Positions 1 through 13,029 of a DNA stretch of 64,000 bases are shown one piece after another. Every line of letters begins with the position of its first letter. Within the stretch, counting starts at the first letter, position 1. The stretch comes from Glossina fuscipes (Eukaryota > Arthropoda > Insecta > Diptera > Glossinidae), in the NCBI RefSeq assembly GCF_014805625.2, contig NW_023998415.1, positions 9,400,307 through 9,464,306 on the forward strand. The letters run 5' to 3'. A program made the position numbers and the translations under genes. The notes beneath the pieces are model-generated. The model ran no database searches and had not been told where the DNA came from. It saw nothing but the letters and a program-made list of their open reading frames with translations.

Positions 1-3000
1 TTCATTGATTTGCTATTCAAATAGCGTAAGTAATATTAGATAGCATAATTTAATTTTTTGGTTAAATAGTTCAAGTAAAGCACAATTCCATGGTTCCTTT
101 TTTACTCAACTCAACGACTCGTCTTTAGTTGATTACCTGACTCACAGAAGAAGAAAAAGAAGAAGAACATGAAGAATAAAGAAATAGATTATTCGACTAA
201 CAAACTTTAATTTAAACTTTTCTTGGCTTAAAACGCAACGTCATATATTTAATCTAATTGTATACAGCCACCGAAGTTGAGTAAATTTTCATCTAATCTA
301 GGTATATAAGCCGTAATATATTGGCTTAGACCGCTTTTACTTTATATTGAAAAATATTGCTAAGCAAAAAAAATTTAAATTTGTAAAACGTAAATAAAAC
401 ATAAACGTTAATAAATAATCGATTAGTGTTAACGAATAGGACATATAAGCCACAAATCTATTGGCTTAGTCCATCTCTGTTCAACATACCAAAAAAAAAA
501 GAAAAAAGTGTTAACGAATACAACAATATTAGACAAAATACTTCGACAGACCATTTCATACTATTTGATGAAAGAGGATATGACTACAACTCTCTTAAGT
601 TGGAGGTTCTGATGAAAGATTGTACTTAGGAGGTTGTTTGGCTGGGGTCAAAGTAATGCTTGGCTCTTTGGTAAGTGGTAAAATAATTTAAAGCACTACG
701 TATTTGCATCTTTCAAATTTATTTAGCTGATAGAGCATTGCTTTTATGGCCATGGTTAATGACACGGTACAGAAGTCCAATTTATCTCATTAAACTCGAT
801 ATGATATCCAATGCAAGGAAAGTAACATTGTTGACAGATGATTTATATAAATTTAGTGTTACTTGTCTCGATTAGTGTCTGTTCATTTTTCAAGATCGCT
901 GGCGCATTTGGATGAAAGAGTGTAAGAGCAGACAAGAACATGAAAAAAATTTTAAAATTTGCCGTTGAGGCCTCGTAATTAAAGTAAGTAGGTGACCAAA
1001 TAAGGAATGATATATTTTTATTTTCCAATCTATTTTACTGCTTTTATTATAATATATAATGTTAAGTACTTGTAGTAAATAATGATAATAACACCAATAA
1101 ATTTATTATGTTCTAACATACAATTATTAGTTACGTTTTGTCAATATCTCCCGTAATTAGCTAAACCAAACTAGAAGATTTAGGTGAAGAACAATAGAGA
1201 TTTGAGCAATTCTGACTGAACAAGAACAAGGAAAGCAACTATGTGCCAAACCATATGAATCAGATTTTTCAAACCAAACATGGTATGATTATCGCTTAAA
1301 GACTAACTATATCCATAATGGTTACTATTAAGCCTAAAGATTTACTGAGGAGTTACGTGGGAGCGAAAACATTGTCCCACAAGAATATTTGCGCGACCTG
1401 GCACAGATCCCTGAATTCAGCTGCTTACTTTTTGAATTTTAATCGCTACATATAGGTATATAAAAATGCATCTGTTTCTTTCCTCTACTTTCCTCTACCT
1501 CTGGCAAACACCCGCTGTACAAAAGAAAACAAATAGTAAATTTTGTCTTCATCGCGGACGATCCTCAACTAAAAGATATATTATTACTCCTATGCTAAAA
1601 AAACTTTTTTCTTGTCTTATATATTGGTAAAATTTCCTTTAAAATTCCGTTGAACTTGTTGAAGACGTAGTTGAGTAAATATTCTTCTTTCAAGTCGAAT
1701 ATTTCTGCATCATCGTTTTTTTTTACTGAAATACTTACTGTCGATGTCTCCATTATTTCCTATTTTACGAAGAAGAGAGGATTAGTAATTACATTACATT
1801 ATTTAATTGCAATGTTTGTTTTGCGCCGTAAGCTCCTGCAAGTAATCTTCGCCGTAACCTCTTTTTGATCTTAGAAACGTTTTCTTAAGCAACGCGCTCC
1901 AACTATCTAATGTTCAGAAAAAAATATTATTATTTATTTATTTATTCATTGTTTACATATCTTATAAATAAATTTAAAAATTAGGTACTTAGATAACTTG
2001 CTGGATAAGTTGGACCATGTGCTCGCCTGCACTGAAAACTCTGCCGCACTTATGACTTGAATCCGCGACCATAGTTCTGTTTGTGATATTCAACACCAGA
2101 TTTAACTCACATTTGACTGGCTTTTCCCCTCGAATATTACGTTTGAACCGCCCTGGCAGAACTTTTGTCTTCCAACGGATACCATACTTCCGGGATGCTA
2201 GTTATTGATAATTCTCTATTTCTGCTTCAAATCGTTTCCAGGAAGTTTTTATTTATGCCTTCTTTGTAACACTCTCTCAACTTATGATGCCAACAAGTAA
2301 AAGGTTGAAGAATCATTATACACTTTGAAGTAACTACATATATATGAAAAAAAAAAGGAAGTCTTCCTTTCTTCAAAGAGTTTATTCAACTACGTTCATT
2401 CAGATCTGTTGTTGTGTTTTTTACAACTGCTGAAAGCTGGCGAAATTCATGGTTGTTTATACCGATCGAAAGAAAAGTGTGATAATCAATCAATCTCACT
2501 GTCAGATTTATGTTTAAACCATCGCAAGGCCGTTGCATTAATGTAACAAGTTGTCTTAAAACAAATGCAAATTATTATTAAGTACATACAGATAATGAAA
2601 AATAAACTCTTGACAAAAGATCCAGATTCATAATCTATTTTTCCGAACTGTATGAGCAAGTATAGTTTCATAGCCTAAGATTAGCCTAGTTCTAGGATTT
2701 TCGGTTCTAAACTAATAAAAATTAGGGTTCCGCTTTGTTTATGTTAGGTTTCATGTTTCTAATCTGCAAGTTTTGTCTTTGTGTGGATAGGAATACGTGT
2801 GGAAACTTGCTTGCCAATGAAGGCCGAGAGATATTCTTTATTAAGTAGATTCATTTTAATAGGAATTGAAGTGCATAGTGTTCCTCATGTAAAGTGATGG
2901 AGTTTAGACACTCAATGAGATAATCATAACGGTCATAATAATATCGCTGTTTTTTGGTTCTCGAATTTTAAGGCTTATGTGAAGATGGCTTAATGGAAGA

Positions 3001-3997
3001 TGTTTGTGCAAAACGAAAAGGAGATCATTTCGACTGATGTACTGATATTGAAATGTCGATAAGCCCAGAATGTCTAAGTGAAAGAAGAGTGAATTGACAA
3101 ACGAATTAAATTAGTCCTTGCAAAGTCTTCCTTTAAATACAATTTTGCCAATTTTCGTGTCAACAACAAACAATGAACTCTATTGAATTCACATTGCTTT
3201 CAGCTTTCCATTTTCATCATAAATGTTTTCTAAATCTTCTCTGCGTTTTAATGAAAGACGCGTTTATGTATGTATATATATGTTTGTATATATATATGCA
3301 TGTAAAACTTTTTATTAATACAATTAAAATATAATTGTGTGATTGTATGAATAATAAGAATAAAAAATTTATAGCAAAAGGTACAATTTGTTCTTATGTA
3401 TATATGTTTAATACAATAAAAATAACATTCACAGATATTTAAGACAATGCTTACTATTTCGAGTTATATACAATACTTTTGTAGTTGTGGAATGATGTTT
3501 ACATTCTAAATAAGAATAAGGCACTAACGATATGTTAATTGAAATTCATGGGACCCAAACAGTAGATAGTGTACACGCATACTCTGGGAATTAGTATTTG
3601 TAAGAGAACCAATTATACATTTTTTTTTTGTTTTTGAGCTGATTCATAAGAAGTTTAAATTTACATATTCGTTGTTGTTGCTTTATGTTTTACAGCGTTT
3701 CCTCTTTCGAGTTCATCTACTAGTCAGTCTTTGCATTGATGCCATTAATGAATTTGTTTTGGAAATTAACGAAAAAAGGGAAATGAGCATAAGTACCAAC
3801 TCGAAGCTTCAAGCTTAACGGGGAAGAAGGGACGTAAAGCTAATCTAAACTTTAAACATTAGATTCTGTTAAGATCCTTAAAAAAAATGGACGGTTGTTG
3901 TAAATATTACAAGAAAAATATGTACCTACAGGTAACGGCCACATAACGCACATAATACGAAATTATATGTGGTTTTCATAAAACATAAAGAAGGTAG
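1..3997. other. intergenic region, no gene recognised
   Basis: AT-rich sequence with short T, A and TATG runs (for example around 3272-3298). All open frames are under 70 codons and show no recognisable domain or convincing splice-site pattern. The last 700 bases probably hold the 3' UTR of the minus-strand gene that ends at 3998, because TTTATT (AATAAA on the minus strand) occurs near 3310, but the true poly(A) site cannot be fixed. Confidence 0.5.
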
Positions 3998-4738
3998 TTA
4001 TTGTGAAGCATGCATCATTTCAAATTTTGTTTGTGATTCTTTAAAGTATCTCCGTTTCCGAAGTTGAACATGAACTTCAGTAAGGAAGAGCGTTGCTGTC
4101 ACAAGCGCCGATACAGCTCCGATGCAAGCTAATATGAATGACCAGCCAAACCAATTGTTTGCATGTTCAGGCATCCAGTCGTTGCGATTGCCTAGAGAAG
4201 CAAACAGAATAACAGCTATACTCGCGCAGATACCACCTGCCAAAATTACATATCCTATAATACGAATCAATGTAATGAAATGCTTTTGGTCTGGGCCAGC
4301 GCACAAAACAAACACTAGAACACCTATGGCGGAGATCAGCATGGCAATGAAGCTTAGCGTAAAGAAAAATTGAGTTGCAATCATAAAGCCGGGTAACAAA
4401 AAACCACGAATTTCGTCATAACCTGTTGTGAAAGGATCGTATACCCAACGGCAACCGACGAAAAAACGTCTTTGACTGTCATCGTTTACGTCTGGCAATG
4501 ATCGAAAACAATGTACCCAAAGGCCTAAACGTTCAAGTTTGGCGCCCGCTAAGCGATAGTCACTTACCAACCAATTGGGTGTGGCAAATGCGATCGCTAT
4601 AAAACCAAATGCCAACACAAAGAATCCAATGCCCGTACTGCCTGCCACTGTGCGTCGTTTCATATTCACACTTGTTTGAACAATTGCTGGTAAATTTTCT
4701 TGTGAATCTTCCCGGGAAATTTGTGAAATTTTTTGCAT
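3998..4738 (-). CDS. claudin/PMP22-superfamily four-pass membrane protein
   Basis: A complete 246-residue protein in one uninterrupted exon. Four hydrophobic segments are visible at about residues 36-56, 117-147, 157-181 and 197-221. The first extracellular loop carries the claudin-type pattern: NW at 55-56, then GLW (72-74), C77 and C96. Insect claudin-like proteins of this class sit in lateral membranes and septate-junction regions of epithelia, so a role in junction or membrane organisation is likely; this is family knowledge, not shown here. The C-terminal tail is short, basic then polar (about 222-246), and lies in the cytosol if the usual topology holds. The start is the first ATG of the frame, at 4738. 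The frame stays open upstream only from a GTG at 4786. A second ATG at 4663 (MKRRTVAG) lies just before the first membrane segment and could be the real start, removing a polar 25-residue leader. No coding intron is seen. Fly relatives probably exist, but I do not assign a symbol. Confidence 0.88.
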   Translation of the reverse strand: MQKISQISREDSQENLPAIVQTSVNMKRRTVAGSTGIGFFVLAFGFIAIAFATPNWLVSDYRLAGAKLERLGLWVHCFRSLPDVNDDSQRRFFVGCRWVYDPFTTGYDEIRGFLLPGFMIATQFFFTLSFIAMLISAIGVLVFVLCAGPDQKHFITLIRIIGYVILAGGICASIAVILFASLGNRNDWMPEHANNWFGWSFILACIGAVSALVTATLFLTEVHVQLRKRRYFKESQTKFEMMHASQ

Positions 4739-7700
4739 TATTTGCAAATGAAATTTAGAAGTAAGCCCACTTTTAACTCTACTCACGACTAATGCAACAA
4801 CATACTAAAAACAAGATAAAGAGAAAGTAAATCTTATGAGTTTGTATGAAATAGTAGTAATAGTAGGGTTGCCAGCTCTCTACAATTGTTTATCTTGTGT
4901 ATGCTTGTCATAGACCGTATATAATGATCCAAGCATTACAGCGATGTCAGCTCATAAAATGTATTACAATAATGCCAGTAATCTAAAGAAAATAAAGATG
5001 ATTAAGAAGAAAATTCTGAATTAAAGTTCCTTTGTTATTGGCATTCACCTGGTCTTATCACTTTTATCAGATTTAGTATTTTCTTTAGCGATGAGCATAA
5101 ATAAATGCTTTTTTTGTTTGAATGTTGCCGTCGTTAAGAATTTGTTGCAAAAATTTACTAAGAACATACGCTTGTGGTTTTAAAAATCTATTACTGATTA
5201 ATTGTTGTGAACAGTTAAAATGTGTCATTTCCATTTTTCTGCATCACATTTTATTATAACAACAGCCTAGGGGCACGGTTGTAAAATTACGACCTTATTA
5301 CATTGCTTTGCATTTTTAAAAAATTCTGTGACTTCTCTAAAATGTTCGCTGCAAATTTTAAATGTATACAATGCCCGGATAAAGTTGTAGATAATGCAAC
5401 CCTGCAGCTAGTTGCAACTTAGTTAGCAGCTTTAAAATGAAATGTTAATATTGAGAATAGAATGACAAAATTAAAACATATCTTAATTTGACGTAATAGT
5501 TCTTTTTTAGTTCATTTAGTTTATTTTACCAAATGACTTCAAAAGGATTTTCCTTTAATTATCTTGCCAAAAAATACAATGATGATTGCGTAGTTCATTG
5601 CACGGCGTCAGTGATTACACGCAGTTAAATGATGTCACAGTAATATGAAACTTAACCACATAGAACTTAAGGCAATTTACAATGCACTTATGCCCTTTCA
5701 ACTAAACGTGACCTTTTATTTTTTATTTGATTAAACATACGTCGTTTTTATGCAGTCTTTCATGTAAATTAAAATTACCATAATAATTCCAATAAGTGAG
5801 ATAGAAAATGCAATTCTTTAAATGCAATATATTGAAAACGATTCTGCTCGAAAATACAAATAAACATTTCGGTAGTTTTATATACATTCACAATAGTACG
5901 ACAACAATAAGAAATACTGAATAGAATTCTTATTATGTTCCATTCTAAAGCATGTTCTTTAATATTTGAAATACTCTACGATACAGAGCTGAATTTTTTA
6001 GTTGTGAAAACATATGTAATGAGTGTTAATAAGTTACGACATCTTGTTATCTGGCATATGCGGTTTTGTGCTTTGCGTTAATAGATGAACGATAATATTT
6101 TGGGGAAATCTATAAAATAAAGGCTGAAAATGTTCCTCACGTTCAGTATATTTTATTTCGAAATGCTATTTATCATGGTCTCCGAAGGTTTTAGGGAATT
6201 GTTTTTGAAAGACCTTTCGAATCATTGTGCTAAGCGAGAATAATAATAATAATAATTATCACTCACCCTATACAAGACAACTATGTTATGTAGCATATGA
6301 GATCTTTCCAGGATATTCCCCTGATTTATTAAACTTTTAGAAAGGCACTTCTTAGACTATACAAAACATTATTAATCATTTTTGATCATATAATCACATA
6401 TTTTCCATCAATGGATAATGGAATGCCATGCCTGCCCAGCCTGTCTGTTTGAAATCGTAATTACGATTTCAAAACTTTTTTTAGAATAACAAAAATTGGA
6501 GCAATAGTTTTACTGTGCATAAGTACGGAGGATTACGAAGAAGTCACGAATTTCAATTTACAGAACGACTAGAAAGGGGTTGTATCGAACTGGATGCAAT
6601 TACGTTTTAAAATATGTGCGATGGCCGATGCATACTATACGATGTACGATCATTTGTACCTTTTAATATAAGTATGCAAGCGATCGTTCGGAATGTCTTT
6701 TGCTCTCATATTGTTACAAAAATATAAGCAATATTTTTCTGTGAATCACTGCAATAATTGCGGACAAATTTGAGGTTTTTTGTGATTTTGGTCAATATTT
6801 ATTAGAGTGTACTCATGCCGACCAACCTCAATTCCATGCAAAAGAAATGCGGAAAAGCATAGATTTAATGTTTTCAACGCAAAATTCTGAAACCAACTAC
6901 CAATCTCAAAACATTTTTTATTAAAAAGCAGTTAAGAGAACTTGTGCAAAGAATCCCATTCAGCATATATGGCCTTCTTCGCGCTTTTCTGACTTTTGTT
7001 TACTACGTTCCTTTGGAAAAGATGTTTAAGGTTCCGAAAATAACAAAAAAAGAAAAAAATGCAAGGATTTATGTTTTTGCTTATATAAAAATTATTTCGA
7101 AAGTAAAGTTTTTTTTGTGATTTAGATATGCTCGGTACTTTTTGATCTAAGCAATTCCTTGATAGACGAATGCGAACAGCGCTTTCTAACTTATAAGTTG
7201 TTCCACAACATTTTTATCATTCTTTAAAGATATAATTTTGAAGAAATTTACTCGGATTTATATAATATTATATCGAGATCGAACGAGGAGTCATAATGCA
7301 TTCTGAAATAGCATTTGACATGGAACTTGGGGCATATGCAATTTGTTTTGAAGCCTGGAATTCGAGTTTGAAAAGTCGAGCTGAACAACCAATATTAGAC
7401 ATTGATCTGAAATTTGGCATAGATATATCGCAGATTCGTTGAAAAATGTTAAATTCAAAATGACTCGGACGAACCCATCCGCCATGGTCCCAATCGAAGG
7501 TATATTTTGATATTTTTATTGCTTTGCGTCAATGAATACCAAAGACTTGACCTCAAGGCTTCGTAAGTAAGACAACTATTAGATACTTGCACATATTGTT
7601 AAAATTTTTTCACTTGAAAAAGACGTTTATTGAGAAAAATTGGTACAATTTATATTAATCAAAATGTTTTCCAGCATTTTCTACAACATTTTACCATATT

Positions 7701-10054
7701 TTTGGCAACATTGCGATATCGACTCGAAGGGACTTATATTGGTTTGGCAGCGATCCACCCACCGACTCATTTTATTATATTATTATATTTTAGATACGCA
7801 AATAAAAACTTTATTATGACGCGGAACTGTTGTTTTTCCTGAGGATATTTATACAAAATCGCAGAGATGGATACCAGCAATTGTTTATAACTTGTTGATA
7901 TCAATATTTATTTGGCTTCTCCAAAAACGTGTGTGCGTGTGATTGAATAGCGTCGATTTTCAAGACACTATCGATGTGTAACCTGGAAGTTGCAAGACCA
8001 GAAGTATAGATAGCGATTTTGAAAAAGCTATTTATTGTTCATTGGACAGAATATTTTTTATTTTATGTTTATTATAGAGTCTCGACTAAAAGTTACGTGC
8101 ATGGGGCATATTTCACTTTGTTGAAAACATGAGGTATCAACACAAGGCTTGTACAATTCAATTCATAATTAAACAGTAAATATCTCTAGGTGCAGGAAAT
8201 ATCTCACGAAGAGGGGAGAGAAGAGCCGATTGCGATTAATTTCTTCATTACATAAACTCCTTATGCAAACTAAATGGTTTTCAAATATTTAAATGTGTTT
8301 GATTTTCTTTTTCAATTCATTTGCTGGCTGGTGTAGAGAGGAAATTTCCTAATTTTTGATAAATTTTGCATCGAAGTAGAATAGAAAGCTTTTCTTCTCC
8401 ACCTGATGTCTTGGATGAAAGCAGATTTTGAGAAGAGGCAAAGATATTTCACAAAATGCTTTTAGTTTCATGCGCGTTGTGACGCTGTCGGCTTTCGGTT
8501 TTCCAATATTCGCCTGCAAACAGTCACTCATTTTCTCAGTTTAAATATCAAGTAGGTACAAAAGAGCAGAAAAATCTGTTCAAATTTTTCGATATATATT
8601 ATGTTAGATGATAATTTTTGAAAAATACCAAAAACATAGTTTTACATTATATTCTTGCCTACAGCCTACGCCTTACATATTAAAAAAAGGAACATCGACC
8701 TATACATATATATTTTTACATGGCTTCCGCCTCGGATATCATCGCTCACGATACGCGCATACACCCAAAATTTTTGATGCAATTCCATAGAATTCAGTAG
8801 CTTCTTGGGACTTTTAAACGTTAACTTGGAAGTCATCATAAACGAACATTTTCAATTAATTTGCGAAAGACTGGTCATCGTTGCTTGATGCTTTCACTTG
8901 ATAAGTCTCAACTAACGTTAATTAATTACAACAATGAAATATTGGACGGCAGAGGATGGGGTGAACAAGCCAGAAAGGCAGGCAAACGACACTTTGCGTG
9001 CTGCTGCACATGATGGAGCTGTTCACAGGGAGGTTGCGTGTGCTCGCAATCGACAAAAACAATGCGGTGCAGATGTATGAATGAAATATTCGATGTTGTT
9101 CCCTCAGTATCGCGTATTGAATTAAGAAATTTATTCTTGTTCGCTGTTAGTCCATTATGGGTTTGCCGACAACGCTTCCTCTGACGTCGTTTACGTAAGG
9201 CGAGGCTCATCACAGAGATGTGTTATTGGATTCATTGTTACTTTTCCAAACGGAAGTGTTGCTTTGCAAAAGAAAAGTGTTGCTGCCTCGAGACAATGAA
9301 TCAATTCGTGCATTTCTTGTCATGATGGACAAAATCAAGGAGATGATTTTCCTACCACACAGTTTTCATTACGTTGGTTTTCTCTTTTCAAAGTTATCAA
9401 AGGTGGTTCGATATTCAAACATTTGCTAACAAAGGAAAGGGGTGTCTGTGCCGGACGGCTCTATGGACGAGAGAAAGTTTACATAGACAAGTAAAACGAT
9501 AGTGTTTTATTCTTTTGTCTGTTCGGAGTACTTTTTGGAATGTCCTGCTGTATCTCTGTTAATTCTTGTGACTGCGAAGATTTCAACAGCGGTTTCTCAT
9601 ACAGAATTCAAGATTGTAATGTATAAGGAACTCAACTTGTTTTATATAACAATAATAACAATAAAAGTGACAAAAAGAGACAAAAACTTATTTTCTACCT
9701 GACAGATCACTTAGATAAATGCTTACTTAAAAGAAACTTTTTTTTTGAATTAAATTCTGTCAGTTTTTTTCAAAATAATTCTGTCAGATCAATTACTCTT
9801 AATGATAGGAAGTATCACTTATATGTTTTTGAAGTGCAAGTACAAGAAATATATACAAAAGTGTATATATGTTTTGTATTCGATTCGTGTGACGGTGTAT
9901 AAAAGAGTTTTTGTTAATGAATTCGGTTATATTTTTGTATTTGTTTTATTATGTTTTGCGGTTATGTTACAAAATTTATAAAGGCTAACTCATGACGGGT
10001 GTAGATTCTTGGAAAAGCCTAGAAAAGGAGATTTCTTCACAATAACAGTAATAT
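4739..10054. other. intergenic region, no gene recognised
   Basis: This holds the presumed promoter side of the claudin-like gene, but no TATA/Inr pair stands out. An (AAT)n tract lies near 6239-6256 and a perfect 26-bp palindrome at 6448-6473. The longest open frame (minus, about 8926-9213, 95 codons, many basic residues at its start) has no recognised domain. Nothing else can be supported. Confidence 0.4.
6448..6473. repeat. 26-bp perfect palindrome
   Basis: The sequence reads identically on both strands over 26 bases, from TTTGAAATCGTAA to its exact mirror complement. The centre is TAATTA, a homeodomain-type core. No terminal duplication or transposon end is visible next to it. A symmetric protein-binding site or a chance/mutational palindrome are both possible. 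Confidence 0.85.
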
Positions 10055-11255
10055 TTGATAAGTTTATTAAGCACACAATTAAGGATTAGAAAAAAATTTT
10101 TGGAAAATATTAAAAAATGGTAACACTGCAGCCATTCTCAAAGGGCTTTATGGTAAGCAATGCAACAGGTTCAAATTTGACTTAAAACACAGGTAATTAC
10201 GTTAAAGACGGTCAAGGCCGATCTTTAGATGCCTTATACTACTTTGCTTAGTATAATTATTCACTGGTTTTGGTAACAATACACTAAAAATTACACATCA
10301 TTTTCATTTTAATGAAAGTCCGCCTATCGGAGGATGCCCAAATATTGCATGGTATAATCCAACTTTAGTTAACTTAATTTACTTTCTTAAAATTTTATAA
10401 TCTTTCAGCTTCCGTCATAAAAAACTAGAAATTAAGCTTTCAATACCAGGGCTTGCTCTTCATGGTAACCCTTATATTTGTTAGGGTATAAAAAATAAAT
10501 CTATGTGAGCCGACTTTGGTACCGTTAGTTTTTTTTTGCTAAACTACCTCTCAGGACCACTTTTCATCATAAAATACTAAAAATCGAAGCATTTTCAGGA
10601 GAAATCTCATACAGAATGGGGTCCAAGAAATAGACTCATGTGCTTCAAATTTGGTCCACTTAATGCTTATGTCAAATCATCATTATTGTATATTTTATTC
10701 ATCATAACGCATTAACAATTAATCCTTTATGACATATAAAGGCTAACATTTCCTCAGAATGCTAGCCAAAAAAAAAAAACCTGTGTGGTCCAAACTTAGT
10801 AAGGTCGATATTTTTTGTCTATTTACAATTACGAAGCAATTTCCACCATCAAATATTAAAAATTATACCTATTTACCATATGAAGAGTCAGTTTTGATAG
10901 GCCGGTTATAAGAGAGAATGTTCAAAAAATTATCCCAGCCGATCCAAAGTTTTCATATCAGTTTACAATGTCGAAGTACCATTACATAGCGAGTTTTGTC
11001 GAGAAATTTTAAAAGTTGCAATTTTTTTTCGAAAGAGGGCGTAATATGGGCATTGGTCGAAAAGTGGATCGATGCGAGCCCTTTTCAATAGCATTCGTTC
11101 TTGAGACAAAGCACTAAGATGGATAGACAAACAGACGAATGGACGGACAGACAAGCTTAGATCAAAATCATTTTTTGAATCGATCGGTATGATAAATGGG
11201 TGGGTCTATCTTAAGTCCTTCTGGCTGTTAAATACATCATCGTTAGGGTATAGAA
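10055..11255 (+). repeat. dispersed repeat, family A (copy 1)
   Basis: It shares ordered blocks with the copy near 24 kb: 'ttattaagcacac', 'tcaaggccgat', 'ggaggatgcccaaa', 'gggtccaagaaatagactca', 'caaatttggtccactta' and 'acaattacgaagcaatttcc'. It ends with a GACAGAC/GGACGGAC tract, 'aatcgatcggtat' and a final 'gttagggtata'. The GACAGAC...AATCGAT end resembles the reverse complement of the head of the family-B repeats, which suggests both are relics of DINE-1/Helentron-like elements in opposite orientation. No long open frame remains, so it is non-autonomous or decayed. Confidence 0.7.
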
Positions 11256-13029
11256 AAAGAAAATTTATTTGATCTACGTCCCTATGTCTAGTGCAACACA
11301 TAAGGCTTTTTCAAAATATCCATTTTTGTTTTATTGGCGGACATTTGATGAATGAAAAAGTGTAACTTTCGATCAAAACAGGATCACTATTTTATTAAAA
11401 ACTCATCGAAAATATCTTACTTGTTTTAAACATATAGTAAAAGATTCGAGTGAAAAATGTGTGAAAATTGTTTAGGTTCTTCTGTTTACCATTTTTAAAA
11501 ATCGTGTTTCGAGAAAGACGCATCTATTCTTATATTTTTAATGCCCCTATACTGCTATGGAATCGTAGTTGAAAAACTAAATTTTTTCACAATTGTCTTT
11601 TCATGGTATTATTAATAATTTAAGCGAATTTAAGTGCAAGCCAATAAGAAAAAAGATTAATATTCTGAAAAGTTTTATTACAGTGATCTACACCTTTTAT
11701 GTGTGGTATTGAATATTCGTGACATTCAAAGGGACGTTTCAATATAAGTGACTATAATGTATAGGCGATAATCTGTTTACTCTTTCTTTACCCTTTAAAG
11801 TAGTGAATGAAAGTCTATAAGTGAATAAAAGAATGGAAAAGACATGTAGTTGTCGCCGTTATGTGGGAGGAACGTATCGATTTAGAAACCCTTGCTTTTC
11901 TTAAATGGCACTATCGAACTTCTAACTTGATAGAAAAACGAATTTGCCCGAATTTCGTGTAATAACTCAAGCTCCTCGATTCTTTGTTTCCTAGATCATA
12001 TATATGTACTGTTTCATTGCTGAAGTATGCTATGAAACGACAATGATCAGCTTAAACAGAATTTTATTGACTCGCGGCATGCAGTCCCGCCAATCCCGAA
12101 TTGAGGCGATTATTATCAGCAAGGTGGCTGCATGCCCACCGAGATCGATTATTGTCGACGTATGTCAGATTTTCATTGCATTATAGTTCGTTTTGCAATA
12201 TATGCGAACAAGTTGCGAATTAGTTTCAATATCAATTTCTCCGCAAATATCGTAAACCTCGCATAGTTAATTTAAATTCTACAATACGTTAAGGTATTCA
12301 CGGTAAAAACAATGTGAACGCGTAAATCTATGACAGAGACTGCGTCGAATGGGTCAATAATGGTGATCATTAAGGGTCAGGATTAGCAAACAAAATTATG
12401 ATCCCCGTTGCAAGATGCAATTATATACTGTATGTATGGTGCTAGCTTAAAGTATACGCTGATATTCTGTTAGGATCTGAGAAGCAAACTAGTTTACGGG
12501 TTTTTTTCTTTTTTTTTTTTTTTTTGGAAGTTAATCTTCTCTCTTCCTCTCCCCCTCACTCTCACGACACTTTCTTTAATTTCGCTTTTTTTTCACTTTA
12601 TATCATTTTAGCACTTTTTTATTACTGCCATTATTCTTGTTATTTCGATGAATACAACATATACAGGTACATACGTTAGTTTCTGCATTAAAAATGCTAG
12701 AATTGTGATTCAAGTTTTAAATGTTAAAATTTGTCGAATAAGTTAAAAATACATTTTACTGTCTCAACGGAATGCATTAATTATTATCTCAATCTATTGC
12801 CTTTCAAGTCATTTCATGGACAAAATAATATGAAAGTAATAAATAAGAAAGACGTTACCATTTCATTGGGTTGAAAGCGAATTTGTTATAACCCATTTTC
12901 CCACGTCCCTTATCAAATAAAAAAGCTTTGAATAACCATAACATAGCCTTTATATATATACATGTATATTATGTAGGGCTCAGAAAGAGTCTCTTCACAT
13001 CAATCATAATTTCCTTTTATTTACTTATC
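11256..13029. other. intergenic region, no gene recognised
   Basis: AT-rich with a long T run near 12505-12525. A GC-richer patch at about 12070-12165 holds a 9-bp inverted repeat (listed separately). No open frame above 60 codons looks like a real exon. Confidence 0.4.
12076..12136. other. possible hairpin (9-bp stem, imperfect extension)
   Basis: GGCATGCAG at 12076-12084 is the exact reverse complement of CTGCATGCC at 12128-12136, with 43 bases between. The next few inner bases pair only in part. The size is near that of a small hairpin precursor, but nothing shows transcription. The patch is GC-richer than its surroundings. Confidence 0.35.

Noticed and set aside
8926..9210. 95-codon minus-strand frame with a basic start (SLALRKRRQRKRC)
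   Set aside because: GC-richer than its flanks, but no domain, splice partner or promoter was seen; possible but not supported.
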